A DNA stretch of 64,000 nt from Eremophila alpestris peregrina (GCA_009792885.1 WMCF01000206.1:17624-81623); one strand, 5' to 3'; counted from the first letter of the stretch, positions 1-12,785 are shown. The notes: generated from the letters alone by a model not told the origin. Translations and numbers: made by a program.

Positions 1-881
1 GTGGAGTATGCACAGTCTTTTCCTAGGCAGAAATGCAGACGAATGAAGAATCATTGAGAGTAACAATGTATAGACACCAGGGTCAGTGGAGAAGGAGGGG
101 CCGGTGCTTCTCTAGATGTTAGAACTGGGATTCCTCTACAGGCTGTGGCGATCACCACAGGGAAGCAGCGGTGCCCCTGAGGCCCGTGGGGATCCACGTG
201 GGATACAGGGATCCTCCCACAGCCCATGAGAATCCACGGGGAATGCAGAGATCCACCCACAGCCCCTGGGGGAGGTGCCCATGCTGGAGCCAGTGAATGC
301 CTGGAAGTGGCTGTGATCCAGTGGGATACACAGTGGAGAAAGAATTCCCTGCTTCCAGGCTGGAGTAGCCTTTCCTTGGAGGACTGCACCCCATGGAAAG
401 AGAGACAATGCCACAGCAGTTTTGGGAGGACTGTTGGCCCATGGGAAGAATTCACATTCTGGCAGTTTTGTCAGGACTGCTGCTCGTGAGAGTGGAGCCA
501 AGCTGGAGAATTTCACTGAGAGCTGTCTCCTCCGGGAGGGACCCCTTGCTGCAGCAGGGGAAGGATTCCTGTCCCTGGGCAGAGGAAGAAAATCTCAGTG
601 ATGAACTGACCAAAACCCCCATGCACTGTCTCTCTGCACTGTCGGTGGGAAGGAGGGAGGAGTTGGGGGAAGAAAGGTGTTCTGACTCTGTGAGTAATAA
701 ATTACTCACAGAGTACCTTTAAGCTGAGCTTGTTTTGCCCTTGGAGTGTTTTCTCCCGGTCCTTATGTCAACTCATGAAGCCTTTGTTAATTATTTCTCT
801 CCTCTGCCCAGCTGTAGCAGGGGAGAGTGAACTAGCAGCTTTTGTGGGTGCCTGGTATTTGGCCAGTGTCAAAACATGACA
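1..881 (+). mobile_element. Old avian LTR-type repeat, 5' end outside window
   Basis: Loosely repeated 35-45 bp modules, each with a version of 'cccatgggaag' followed by 'ctggag', run from about 160 to 560. They lead to 'gatgaactgacc' (600-611), a poly(A) signal AATAAA at 696-701, and a tail ending near 'ggccagtgtc' (861-870). This order matches, from recall, a widespread avian LTR of endogenous-retrovirus type, possibly ERVL-like. The copy is diverged. No retroviral coding sequence is seen in or next to it, so it is most simply a solo LTR remnant. Left boundary is uncertain; similarity is convincing from about 60 onward. Open frames here have no recognisable product. Confidence 0.5.
685..714. 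repeat. Perfect 14-bp inverted repeat around the LTR poly(A) signal
   Basis: Arms 685-698 (actctgtgagtaat) and 701-714 are exact reverse complements with a 2-base loop. AATAAA (696-701) spans the loop. In RNA this would form a hairpin holding the poly(A) signal. It may be a chance local palindrome that arose after insertion. Confidence 0.85.
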
Positions 882-3599
882 ATAACATAATTCTGCTCCA
901 TTAATTAGTAGTCTATCCTCTGTTGGTTATTGATTTCTCACTTCTCATGCTAATTAGTCCATAGTTTTAGTATATTTTAGTCCATAGCATTTAGTATATA
1001 TATTAGTGTATTCCAACTTTCCAATGCATACATTGTGTCTTCCTTATCCTCTGGTTTCTGCAAAATGTCCTTATGGTCCATAAATTCTGAATTCCAGGTG
1101 TCCAACCTCAATAATACATCTTCCTCTCCCAGGTTTTGTTCATTGAAGCACATCAGAGTCAGTTTATCAAAACTTCCACGTTCCAGTAATTTTCCCAAGG
1201 TGTGTTCCTACAAAATGAGCTCATGCCAACTTGGCTAAATGCTGGCTAAAAGTTATGTAAGGCTGAAACACTGCTTATAATTAATACACTGGTTATGAAT
1301 AATTAAAAATAATTATTTAGACCTTAATTAAAACCATTGATTTTAGAAAAAATGGAACAGTTCTATCACTTCCAACATTGGGATCGGGCAAATTTGGGTT
1401 TAATTCTGGAGATTTTGGACTCAAAGCATTTACAATCACACCTTTTTAAAGGGCTCATCTGCCAGGCCTGCTGCACCCCAGACTACCAGGCTTTGCTGTG
1501 AAAACAAGGCCATGAGGATGACTAAAATTCATGGATTTGGGTATCCACTCATGATTTGGGTATATTTTCTAAGGAGATCTCATCACCTGGCACCACATCA
1601 AACACTGATTGTCCCTGAGGAAGTTGTTTTATGATATATCATGGTTTACAACTGATGTTCCTTGTGGTTTTGGCTCTTACTAAATGTTTCCTTGGTAGGC
1701 AAATAATAGCATCAATATCCTTTCCTGTTTGCCTTGAAATAAAGATTGAGTAGCACACCACAAAATAATACAGGAGTGCAGCAAAGCAAAACACTCCTCC
1801 AAGATAAAGAGTACTGTAAAGAAAGGCAGAAAGGAGCTTGAAAACCATAAAAAAATAAAGGACTGCACGGTGAAACAAACACTCTGGCATTTAGGACAGA
1901 ACAGATTTTAAAAACTCAGCAAAAGCAGCCAGAATAATCTTCAGGAAGGTGTTATTAACATTTAGAACTTAGGGTTGATAACTCAACTGTGTAAGTGCTG
2001 CACATCAAGGTACATAATTAGATGTCCTAATTGAGGGTTTGACTGATTGCCACAGGCAGCAACACAGCTGAAACGGTGCCACTGTAAGACTGGGGTCTCT
2101 CTGCTCTCTACACTCTGTTTTCCTTGCTTTGCTTCCTACCTGTTGTGAAATTGTAGGTTTGGATTTGGTTTAATTGCTGGGTTTAGACCTTCCCACAACT
2201 CTCCATGAATAGAAGCATTTTGCACAATTTTCTGGAGTACCTGGACATAGGGAAGACAAAAGGAGGTCTAAAAGTAATTTCAGGGTAGACCAGGAACTGC
2301 TCAGATGGCACAAGATGTACACACAAGATGTACAAAAATTGGAGAAAGGAAAAGACAGACTTGGTACTGAAGATGGCAGGAAGAAAAGATAATTGGAACT
2401 CTGTAGAAATGAAACTGTGGTGTTCAGACTTCTGAATTTACACATTATCCTTGGATATGTGGTTTAGTCAGCTAAATTTAGACACACCCTAATGATAGTT
2501 CTTTATAAATAATTAATGGTTTTTGCGACATATGGATAAATATATTGTAAAAATGCAGTGAGAATGGTGCATCTCTGGAGAAGTGAATGCAGCTGTGCAG
2601 CTGCAGCTGCCTGCTGCAGTCAGGCACATAGATCTCCTTCCCTACAGATTTAAGCAGGTTGCATCCATTAAATCCACTGGGGTATCCCTAAATTTCTACA
2701 AAAGCAGAACACCAGGTTGGAGGAAATCAGATCAGTTATCAGCTTGATAATACTTTTATTGCTTTATTGGTTTGAGTTAGTGGATACACAAAATCATTTG
2801 TCAGTGTTTATGAAATGCCGAATTCTGCAGCACTTGGATCTTCCCTCTGGTGGGACACTCTCCTCTGCGACTGCCAGTCCTCTTAGGGTGGAATTTATAG
2901 TTGTGCAGACACACAGCATCAAGTTCATGGATTTCTTAAGCCTGGCCTAATCCCTGCTTTGAGGCTGTTAAAGACTCCACCTTTTCTTTATTGGTTTTGC
3001 TCTGATGTTCAGCTTATCCATCAGTCCCCTGGGATAAACCAGTCTGCAAGTTCAGGACAGTGTCTGTGAAGTGCCAAACCATACTCAACAGCAAGCTTTA
3101 GAAACCCTGAGCATTTTCCAGTGCTGGCAATGCTGATACTTCAGAGAAAACATCTTCAGTTTTCCTCTTGCTCTCAGTGTGAAACAGCACTTGGGGTTTG
3201 GTTCTGCTTAGCTCTGCTTGGCTCTGTTGCAGGAGAGAATGATGTTTCCTCCCTCTTGGGTGTTTCTGGACCAGGATTAAATCAAGCAGGCAAAAAGGAC
3301 ATATTTTTGCCTCATATTCCTCGTTCAATGCATATCTTTATCCAAAAACTTATCTATCTGGTCTATAAAATCAAGCCATGTCCAGCTTTCCTTGGCTAAG
3401 AAAAGGCAGCAAAACTTCCAATGGACTAAAGAGAGCTCCCATAAAATCTGCCTCATTCAGTGATTTTCACATGCCCTCTTCCCCAGGCCCTCTGCCTGCT
3501 ATAACAACTTTATTTTGAGGGGTAAGAAGTCAGATTTCTCTTTGCCAGTGGCACCACTGCACATCCCTGAGGCTGATCCCACTCCACCCACTGCAGGAT
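882..3599. other. Single-copy non-coding DNA
   Basis: AT-rich sequence without a recognisable gene or interspersed repeat. Small local features: a short imperfect duplication of 'ttagtccatag' around 955-990; a 12-bp direct duplication (cacaagatgtac) at 2309-2320 and 2322-2333; and a GCAGCTGC-rich palindromic patch near 2589-2618. Open frames here are short and resemble no protein family. Confidence 0.6.
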
Positions 3600-3795
3600 T
3601 TTGGGAGGCTGTTCCCTCATGTTCTCAGCCTTGAATATAAAAAATCAGCCCTCTGTGCACAGCTTTCCTTGTGAGCCATGGCAGAGAACACCCTCTCCCT
3701 CCTCCTGCCATTGTGGCTGCCTGCAGGGACTTTTGTTTTTTCAATAAAAGCTGCCTCTCTGCAGGTTTTCTTCTTGCTGCGCTGATTTTCCCACA
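3600..3795 (+). mobile_element. Possible solo LTR fragment
   Basis: A TATA-like TATAAAAAA (3636-3644) is followed about 100 bp later by AATAAA (3743-3748), then a T/C-rich stretch ending in 'cccaca' (3791-3795). This spacing of promoter, short R region and poly(A) signal is typical of retroviral LTRs. No primer-binding site or coding region follows, and I could not identify a left 'TG' boundary or a target duplication. It could equally be chance spacing in unique DNA. Confidence 0.3.
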
Positions 3796-6754
3796 ATACC
3801 TTGTTTCTCTGGGTGATCCAGGCTGATTTTAAGCAAATTACTCAGTCCTACCATAGCCTTCCAGCTTAGGAAGTGAAAGAAAGAAATTGGTATTTGAGCT
3901 GTCTGCTGAAGACAGAATAAGGATTTCTTGGGTTTGTAACATGCAGGTTTAAGGCCTGTCCATCCTAGAATTTCATGTGCAAATCTACAAATTTTCCAGT
4001 AAATCTGAGCCTGTGCCATGATTTTTCTGCAGTTTTGAGAAGACTGTGGATTTAGGGGAGTCAAAACCCTCTGCACTCGCCTTCCACTGAAGTTATGATC
4101 CAGAATTATGATTTCCTCTTGCTCCTTTACACCACTTTGATAACACAAAACAGCCACGTGGCCGAAAATTTCCTTTACCAAAGGAGGTTGATGGGTAACT
4201 TTGCCACTGGTGGAAAAATCCCCCAGTCCAGCTGCCCACAAATCAGCAGGAATAGAGCCATCATTAAGAATATATTTAGATATATCCCTAATAGAAATCT
4301 GTGTTGCCAGCACAAGGCCTTGTGGACTTGGCTGATTTAACTATGTGAGTGGTTTACAACCATCAATAAATTGCATCTCTTGAGTGCCTTTTCTATTCAG
4401 GAAAGAGTTTGTTCCCACAACCACTGGGAATGGTTTTATTTACACCTGGGAATCCCACAAGAGGAAAGGAGATTTTCTTTGAGCCTTCTTAAGATCATAA
4501 TTGCTGATGAGATTTGTCTTGCCTGACTGCCAGGCTGATGTCTCACGTAAGGCAATTATCAGAGTTTCTTCCATGAGAGAGAAACTGGCACTTCCAGGGG
4601 GATTTCCTCCCATCTTTAAATGAAAAAAAAAAAAAAATGGACATAATTACACTGAAAAGATGTTTTCACCTTTCTAATGAGCAGAGAAGGAATCCAGATG
4701 ATTTTGCACACAGCTGGGTAGGATATTATAGGATATATGGATAGGACAGCTCATTTTTTGAGACATGTTTGTGCTTTGTTGTGATTTTTACAGGTGTGTT
4801 TCCAAGGCTTGCAACTGGAGGTGATACTGGAGCTTTTTTTGGGCCAATTTTTCACTGACCCAAGAGCTTTGGTCCCCTTTGTCCCCCCTCAGGGAGCATC
4901 CCAGAGCTTGGTGCAAGCCATGAGCACTGGGGTGTTATCCTGGGAGCTGTGCCACACACAGATTGGAAGGACTCTGTTTTCATTCCAAGTGGATTTGGGC
5001 TTTCTCTCTGTGTGGGTTGGGGGTAGAAGACACACTGGGTTTTTGGACAATGTTTATTGTAACACCTCCTTGCTCAGTTGCTGCTTGAAATCCTGTTTTA
5101 AAATGTTGACAGACATTCGTGGCCAGATCTTCAGTTTAACGGGAATAGCAAATTTTTCAGGTTAACAGGAGACACTGGGCCCAATTTTTTCTAGAAAACA
5201 AACTATATTGGAGAAACCTCTTCCATTTCTCACAAAAACAATTGCAGAAGTTTTAATCTGGGAAGTTTTAATCTGCCCTTTTGGAAGGGCAGAACATTCC
5301 TAGCTTGATTTTGGAGTTTTCTTTTTCTCAAGGATTGTTTGGATTTGTTGGCTTAGTTTTGCTTTTTTTTTTTTTTTCCCATCTAGTGAATGAGAGGAAT
5401 AAAAAACCAAACTCTCCTCTGGGAAAACTGGAAAAATTTGAAATGGGGCCAGTGAAAGATAACAGCCATGGAAGACTGCAATACAATTAAATTGTGCTAA
5501 TTTGCAGATGATTATGCATATTTCTTTAAATAGTTCTGCAAAGTTCTCCCTCCACCCCAAATCAGTCTCTTATCTTTCTTGGAAGTTGTAAGGAAAAAAA
5601 ATAGTAAGAAAACTATTGTTACCCTAAACTTCCTTAAGCTGTTCAAATCCACATCTGTTGTCTAGGGAATCACCTCATTTCCTCCTAAAATCCTTTGCAT
5701 TACATCCAAGCCTTCTGGTCCAGAGTGAGGGTTTAGTTCAGGAGTTATTTCAGTGCTCTCTGGCTGAGATCCTGGTAATTTATTCCATGTTAACAGAAAG
5801 TCACACTTGAGTGAGATGGGAGCTCAATAATCATTTAACCCCTCCACCTTTCCCCTCTCTAAGCACAGCAGTGAGCATGGCAGGGACTGGAGGAACAGAA
5901 TCACTGTCAGAGGCTGCAGGTTTGGCCCAGCACAGCCAAGAAACTGGGTGGCCTTTGGGCAAATCACATCTTTCTCCTCCCAACCTTCCAGTCCCAGTTT
6001 CCCCATTCAGTTCTTGAACTCTGCTGCCCTGGGAAAGGCTTTTAAACACCAGGGAGAAATCCCATGTGTTTCACAGACACTTCCCTCATCCAAGCACGTC
6101 CTTCTGACTGTGCTTTTGCCAAAACCCGGACACGACTGCAGCCTTTTTTTTCATGTTTCATGGCTTGGATTTGGACATCTGAGCTGAGAGTGAGGTGCTC
6201 ATAAGAAATCTGTTTTAATCACCCTTGATTTCCTGATCAATGATCCAGCAGGATGTGGAGGAGAAACTTACCCCTGGGATTTGTCCATGCTCATGTACAA
6301 GTTGGGTCAAAACATTTCAAGGGATCAGGAAAAGATTGCTGAACATGAGGGGAAAATTACTTTTGATTGCCTTTCCTTTTCTCACTTCATTGTAATTTGC
6401 TTGCTGGATGAGGCTTTTTGGCCTTGAAATGAACCCTGGATTAGCCTTAGTGGAACGTGGGACCAGCTTGGAAATCAGCAATGTGAGCAGAATTTCACTG
6501 CAGCCTCTCTCCCACGGCTGGACCTGGAGAGCTGCTGCCACCCCCAGCAATCTGTTCCATTGCAGAGCACAGAGAAACTCCCAGCTGTGGGCACTGCCTC
6601 CCCTGGGCTGTGGGGACTCCAGGATTTCTCAGAGTGTGGATGGGCACAAGGACATAAACACAGGCTCCAGAAATCCAAATATTCATCAGTTGGCAGAGCA
6701 GCCAGAGAGGAAGGCTTTTCTGAAAGGGGACTTGAAGAGATATGTTAGAAAATA
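3796..6754. other. Single-copy non-coding DNA
   Basis: No recognisable gene. Contains an A-run at 4623-4637, a T-run at 5363-5377 and a small duplication with hairpin at 5247-5292. A minus-strand open frame covers about 3741-4313, but it opens on GTG, and its first ATG leaves only about 80 codons. I do not recognise its translation and do not call it a gene. Confidence 0.55.
5247..5292. repeat. 14-bp direct duplication followed by a small hairpin
   Basis: 'gaagttttaatctg' occurs at 5247-5260 and 5262-5275. The second copy runs into an 8-bp inverted repeat, ctgccctt (5273-5280) and aagggcag (5285-5292), with a TTGG loop. Confidence 0.8.
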
Positions 6755-7010
6755 CAGAATTATAGAATGGTTTGGGTTGGAAGGAACCTTAAACATCATC
6801 ATGTTCCACCCCCTGCCATGTGCAGGGACACCTTCCACTGTCCCAGGTTGCTCCCAGCCTTGGACACTTCCAGGGATCCATGGGCAGCCACAGCATCTCT
6901 GGAGGATCTGTGCCAGGGCCTCCCCACCCTCCCAGGGAAGGATTTCCTGCTAATATCCAATTTAACCCTACTCTCTGCCAGTCTGAAGCCATTCCCCCTT
7001 GTCCACACAT
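6755..7010 (-). mobile_element. CR1 LINE, 3' end fragment
   Basis: Reading the minus strand, the element ends at 6755 in the CR1 tail. On the plus strand this appears as 'agaattatagaatggtttgg' followed by 'ttggaaggaacc'. The body carries the usual avian CR1 3' sequence ('gcagggacaccttccactg', 'cagggatccatgggcagcc'). 5'-truncated at about 7010, as most CR1 copies are. No intact reverse-transcriptase frame remains. Confidence 0.92.
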
Positions 7011-9756
7011 AGAAGAAGAGAGGTAGATCCATCACAGCCAATACTGGAGACCTTTTCTGGAGCTTTTGCTGCCTCTCAGGTTTGCAGAATTAACAGGTGG
7101 TTTTGGAAGAGGCCACAGGGACACAGCCAGTCCCAGGTGCCTCCAAACCAGAGCTGGTCAAAGCTCAGCCCATCAGCCAAGCTGGAGAAACCTCTGTGAA
7201 AACACATTTAGGGAAGGGTTAAAGCCCAGGTGTGAGAGAGGAGTTAAAAACGTGTGAGGAGCAATCCAGCAGCAGGGCAGAGCAGGAGGAGGGTGAGGCA
7301 GAGCAGCTGGGTGTGTGGCCTGCAGCCAGGTGAGGTCACCACCACAGCAGGTGATTGTCCTGCTGGGAATTGCACTGCCAAGGTGCTTGTGTAACTGCTG
7401 GCTTTGAACTCCTCCTCTCTCCCATTTGTTCTGATTTCCTCTTTCATCCCCAGAAATTGTGCAAGGTCTGTCAGATTCCTCCTGCCAAACCCATCTCTGC
7501 CAAAAATGAGGAAACTTAATCACCTGCAGCTCCCCTTCTCAGAGCCTGTATCCTGTTACATCCCTCTGAAGTGGTGCATGCATAGACTGTGGTTTTGTGC
7601 ATTAATCTGGGATCAAATCTGACTTTTAACAGAGCAAATCCTTTGAGCTCATAACAAAATCATGTGTGGGAGACAAAAGGATTCCCTTCTGTAAACTGCT
7701 CTTGCATTGTTTTGGGTTTTTTTTTTTTTCTTTCTTTCCATACTTAACTGCTGTCAATTTTTTTTTTTTTAATAAATAATGTAGAAATAATCCCACTATT
7801 TTAGGAGTCAACCTCAAAGATACAACTGATAATTAATTTTGTAATTTTTGGTTACTATTTGCTGAGGGGAGATTTTAAGGCAGGAGCCTGAGCTGGGAAA
7901 AAAATCTTTGCAGGGCAGTGAAAAAGTGATGGTGAATCCCATGTTGTTCCCACCTGGACAGGCAGCTCTGTTCAGCGTTGCTCGCAGTTTATCTCAGGGT
8001 CACCTTCCAGAGCATCTCTGATTTTAGACAAAATGTGAAAGTGGAGGGAAACATCAGCCTTGCCTGCAGGAGCCATTGACCTGTCTTGAGTAATATTAAA
8101 CCGGTGGCAGAAGAGTTTCTAAAAGAAGTGATGAGAAGAGCAGACAGAAGGGAGAGATTTTGGGAGCAGAGGAACAACTGAGGGAGAGAATGATGTGAGA
8201 GGTGAAGGATTGTGATGATCTGCCTGACCCAACTTTCTTCACACATTCCTTAGCGAAAGATGGTGCTGCTTCCTTCCTGTACATCCTGCTCTCTCCTCCT
8301 TACCTGCTCCCTTATTCCCTTATCAAACTGCCAGGAAAAAGCCATGGACTCTCAGTTCTTCTAAAATTCCTGACTGCTGTGATTGCAGGTGAATCTTGAG
8401 GGCAGGACAAGGCCAGAGTGCATCCCTGGTCTCTGTTACACATCTGATTAAAGCAGTTCAGCATCTTGGCTGCAGAGCAGCAATCCAAGAGTGCAAGGGA
8501 TGAAGTTGATCATAAAGGCACAGTCCTTCTTGTGTCAGGACTTAGCAAAGACCTGTTTCCTGCTGACTGAGACAGGCTACTGCATCAAAACTGCTTATAA
8601 TCATCTCCTAATTAGTATTGTACCTTCTCTGCCACATGGGCCAGAGCACCAGGCCCCCAGTGACACCTCGGGGTCACCATGGGCCCCTCAGCCCATCTGC
8701 TGGGGTGTTGTCAGGGCAGGTTGGGGAGGGCTGCAGTTACCTTGAGTGCCAAACCACCCTTCTCACCTTCCTTGCTCCTAGGAAGAGTCCATGGGTTTTT
8801 GAGTGGTGAAATACGTTATCCTTGGCACAATTCCTGATGGGTGACAGGTGTACATCACTACAGAACTTGATCCCTGTGACAGGAATCAGAAATAGAGCTG
8901 GGAAGGATCGAGGATGAAGGATGAAGAAATAAAATGAGTGATGCAAGACTTTTTGTGAGAATGGAAGTGTTCACAGAGTGCTAACACATAACAACCACCC
9001 TGAATCATCTTTGGGCTCTGAAGGTGGCTGGAGCTCAGTGGGATCCCTGTGGAAGAACAATATGATGCCAGGACAACTGAGTTGGTGGGAAATGCCACAG
9101 GAGGGGTGTGTGTCCTAGTCCAGGCCCTGCTGTTTTCCTGTTCTGTGTTCCTGGGGAAGTTATTTCTCTTCTGTACTTTCATAATGTATAAAACACTGAG
9201 GATTGCATTTACCTCCTTTGTAAAGCTGAGTGAGATTTGGTGAATATCAAAGGCCAGATACGAGTGTTACAACTCTTGAGAATCCCAGTGTTGTCTTTAG
9301 TTCAATGTGGGATTTGTGGGTGGGCAGGAATTTGAGTGAGAAAATATTAATCTCTCTTTGATTTTTCTTCCTTTTTTTTCCCCCCTTCTTTTCTATATGC
9401 TTATTCAGCTCCAAATCTGAAGCCACATATTGAAATGAAACCATTTTCTAGGGCATTATCCTCAGAAATGGCCTCAGAAATGGGAGATGAGGAGTGCTGC
9501 ATATTGCAGAAATCAAGGATGATCCTAAGAATCAGCAGGAAGAGGGTCATGGACTTTGCGGAATCCAAAAGTGCCCTCATAGTGTTTTATAACTTTGGCA
9601 ATGTGTTGTGCCACGAGGGAATGAGATGAAAACATTACCAAGGCTTTTCCTCACTAAGGTTTATTGGTTCACTGGGAGGTAATCAAAAGGAGAAGGGAGA
9701 AAAAGGGGAAAAACAAAACTTCCTGCAGTTAAAAGGAAAGACAAGTCAGGAGAGTT
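7011..9756. other. Single-copy non-coding DNA
   Basis: No gene recognised. T-runs lie near 7717-7730 and 7759-7770. A GC-richer patch at about 8630-8750 shows several overlapping open frames but no protein-like signature and no splice context I can defend. Confidence 0.6.
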
Positions 9757-10242
9757 GTAGAATCATAGAATGGATTGGGTTGGAAAGAATCTTAAAAATC
9801 ATCTACTCCCACCCCTGCCATGGGCAGGGACAGCTCCCACTGTGCCAGGCTGCTCCCAGCCCCAGTGTCCAAGCTGCCCTTGGGCACTGCCAGGGATCCA
9901 GGGGCAGCCCCAGCTGCTCTGGGCACCCTGTGCCAGGCACTGCCCACCCTCACAGGGAACAATTCCTGCCCCACATCCCATCCATGGCTGCCCTCTGGCA
10001 CTGGGAAGCCATTCCCTGGCTCCTGGCCCTGCAGCCCTTGGCAATTGTCTCTCTCCAGGCTTCCTGGGGCTCCTTCAGGCCCTGCAAGGCCACCCTGAGC
10101 TCAGCCCAAAGCTTCTCCTCTGCAGGCTGAGCAATGGCAGCTGTGCCAGCCTTTGCTGCCAGCAGAGCTGCTCCAGCCCTCTGCTCATCCTGGAGCCTCC
10201 TCTGGGCTCTCTGCAGCAGCTCCAGGCCCTCCCTGTGCTGGG
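9757..10242 (-). mobile_element. CR1 LINE, young-looking 3' fragment
   Basis: 3' tail at 9757 ('agaatcatagaatggattgg'), extending about 485 bp to 'tgctggg' near 10242. It is nearly identical, inverted, to the copy at 43462-43951 over its whole length, so both belong to one comparatively young CR1 subfamily. The inner part corresponds to the end of CR1 ORF2 but is shifted and stop-interrupted. Open frames over it are by-products of GC-rich CR1 sequence, not genes. Confidence 0.93.
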
Positions 10243-10929
10243 ATTATGAAGTGCTTTGACTTCTCATATTTGATCACAACTTTTGTCCCTGACTCCAATC
10301 ATGGCAAAAGCCCCTCCTCAGGTTTGCAGCCAGTTTGGGCTGCACAGGCCCCACAAATCTGCCCTCAGTGGGGTCATACAGACCCTGCCTGCATTCCAGG
10401 GGCAATGTCAGGGTTGTGCCATGGATTAGAAGTTCCAGGCTCCCCATGTTCTGTTTTGCCATCCCTGATTTATCTGTTTCTTGCTCCACCTGCAGCGCTT
10501 TCCTGCTGGCACCAACATCAGCAGGTGCTGGCAAGGGTCTAGAAGGACCCAAAGAGGTTCAAAGCCTCTTCACACTCAGATTTTGTGAGCAGCACAATGT
10601 TGGTTTCACAGCAGTTCTTTATCTTTGGGTCAAAGTGATGAATTACTTTTGGGAATAATACGAGATTTTTAAAGCCTTTCCCTCTGTGCACCAGTTTCAG
10701 ACAGATGGTGACATTTCCCTTCATTATACTCCTAATTTTCCTAAGGAATTGACTAACCATGTAAAAAAGTCAAACCAATTACAGTGGGCTTGGGGCACAG
10801 GTTTTTTCCCTCTCAACGTAGTACCTGAAATCTCCTGACTTTTTGTTTATTTAGGGAAAATTTGCATATGAAGGCGGGAGTGCTTGTGCTTTTAACTGTA
10901 TCAAAGCAGTATTACCATCACAATAGATT
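10243..10929. other. Non-coding DNA between two CR1 copies
   Basis: Mostly single copy. The segment 10310-10560 is moderately GC-rich and borders the CR1 above; it could be an unrecognised repeat. No gene seen. Confidence 0.5.
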
Positions 10930-11195
10930 AGAGAACCATGGGATCATTTGGGTTAGAAAAGACCTTTAAGACCATCGAGTACAACCCTTAAATTAACACC
11001 TCCAAGCCCAGCACTAAACCGTGTTCCCTAAAGTCACATCTACACCTCTTTTAAACATCTCCAGCCAGGGCAGCCTGTTCCAATGCTTGAAAATCCTTTC
11101 TGTGAAGGATTTTTTCCTTATTTTTCCTTATATCCATATTTTCCTTGTATTTTTCCTTATCTTTTTCCTTATATCCATATTCCTAATAATCCCCA
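10930..11195 (-). mobile_element. CR1 LINE, 3' fragment of an older subfamily, internally rearranged
   Basis: Plus-strand reading 'ggatcatttgggttagaaaa' and 'gacctttaagaccatcgag' is the reversed 3' end of the CR1 class with 'aaatgattctatga' ends. After 'cacatctacacctcttttaa' the expected text jumps to 'cagcctgttccaatgcttg', implying an internal deletion. The distal part is expanded: a 20-bp block (tttttccttatatccatatt) occurs at 11121-11140 and again at 11162-11181. Confidence 0.85.
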
Positions 11196-12617
11196 GCACT
11201 GACACTCCATAGCCATCCTTCCTGGGAGAGTCAAGGTGTTCTGATGTTAAATTAAAATAGATACACACACAAATCCCAGCCTATCCTATGGCTCTGGGTC
11301 CTAAATTACTCACCCCGACTCCCTCCCTAGACACTTCCGAAGTGTGAAGAATTTGTGAACTCCATTTGAGGCAGATGCACCAGAAGAAAAACCAGGCACC
11401 ATCCCAACAGCTGGATGAAAGGAAAGGCAGATTTGTGCCTAGGGAATTCATCTGCTTCTGCAGTGCTTCTCTGGAGGATGTGCAGCTGCTGTAATTGGGA
11501 AAATGTGTCAGAAATTAAAATAGGTTGGTTTCCAGTGGAAGACACCACTGAGGTGGTATATGGTGATAACAAGCTAATATGTCATCCCCATGGAGATCCA
11601 CATTATTTTTACAGGATTTGAGTAATTTGGACTCAGACAGACCAATTTCCCCCAATAAAATGAATGCCAGGGATAACACAGATGCCAGAATGCTGTTAAT
11701 CAAACAAGAGCTTAAGCTGTAACTTTCCTCATGAGTGAGAAGGGCAATATAGACACAAAAATCACTGTGGTGATGGCTATAAATTGTTGAACTGAAATAC
11801 TGGATGCTGACATTTGATGCTGTGGTATTTCCATTGATTTAAGGACTTGGGTGATCCTTGTGGGTTCCTCCAGACTCAGAATATTCTGTGATTGTGTCCT
11901 GTGCAAAACCCCTGCTACCTCCATCCTCCTTGTTGCAAATGGTAATGAGAGTGACCAAAAATTCAGTGGGAAGGGACAAATGCTCTCCAAACCTCAACTG
12001 TGAGGTGACAGCCTGATGAAACACCACAGGTGAGTTGCTGGAACGTGGGGCTGGAAGCCTCAGGGCCTTTGTGTAAATTTGCCACGTGCAGATCCTGTCC
12101 CCTCAGGCATCTCTTTGTGCACCTCTGTGCTGTGGTTTCCACGACCATCTGGGGATGTCCAGCCCACCCCAGGGCCTAAATTTGGCTGTGACCTGATGGG
12201 GACCTCTCACACAGGTGGGAATGTCCCCCTGAAATGTCCCCAGACATGAGGCACCCACATTTTCACAAAGCTCACCCTGCAACAAGTCCTTTTCTGATGG
12301 AATCTCCAGGCCACGACACGGATGTAAAATGCTGTTCCCACAGGCTCACAGCCCTGGCAGGGAGGAAGACCATTCTGCCACCTCAGTGCTGAAATCTTTC
12401 AGCACTTCTGCTGCCTCCAGCAGGGTTCCAATAGATTAGGCATTAAGAGGAAAACGCATCCATTGAGTTTGTAACCTTGAGGGGCTTTCTGAGGATGAAA
12501 TCCTGGCAAATCCACACTCCATGCCAGTGTATCGTTGACATAGCTCCTCAAAGAACATTTATTTTTTAAAAATTCCCTTTTCTGTGGGGAAACGTGGCTG
12601 AAAAATGTCTGTAAAAG
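11196..12617. other. Single-copy non-coding DNA
   Basis: No gene or clear repeat recognised. Translated open frames are short and featureless. Confidence 0.55.
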
Positions 12618-12785
12618 GCGCTGGGGGTGCTGGTGCCAGGGGCTGGACACGAGCCCAGGGGTGCCCAGGTGGGCAGGAGGCCCCTGGCAGCTGGGCTGGG
12701 TGAGGAATTGTGTGTGCAGCAGGAGCAGGGCAGGGATTGTCCCTCTGTGCTGGGCACTGAGAGGCTCCTCAAATCCTGTGAGAGA
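12618..12785 (+). mobile_element. CR1 LINE fragment lacking its 3' end
   Basis: Matches the plus-strand CR1 ORF2 segment also seen at 21.2, 33.5 and 51.2 kb (shared 'gaggaattgtgtgtgcagca' and 'gggattgtccctctgtgct'). It stops after 'aaatcctgtgag' without the CR1 3' untranslated region or tail. A 3'-truncated CR1 points to a later deletion, not to the insertion process itself. Confidence 0.85.

Noticed and set aside
2842..2853. CTCF-like 11/12 match
   Set aside because: About six such one-mismatch matches are expected by chance in the window. The others seen (23175-23187, 32813-32824, 37720-37731) are also at chance level, though 23175 lies in a CpG-dense segment.
3741..4313. 190-codon minus-strand open frame
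   Set aside because: Opens on GTG, with the first ATG leaving about 80 codons. Translation not recognised, and it runs through the LTR-like segment. A length like this is within reach of chance in a 64-kb window.
5640..5656. tRNA B-box-like 'gttcaaatcc'
   Set aside because: No matching A box or cloverleaf arms around it. A second match near 55260 lies at the edge of a CR1.
9770..10249. 159-codon plus-strand frame
   Set aside because: Antisense reading of GC-rich CR1. The same translation recurs at 43.3-43.9 kb because the same repeat is there.
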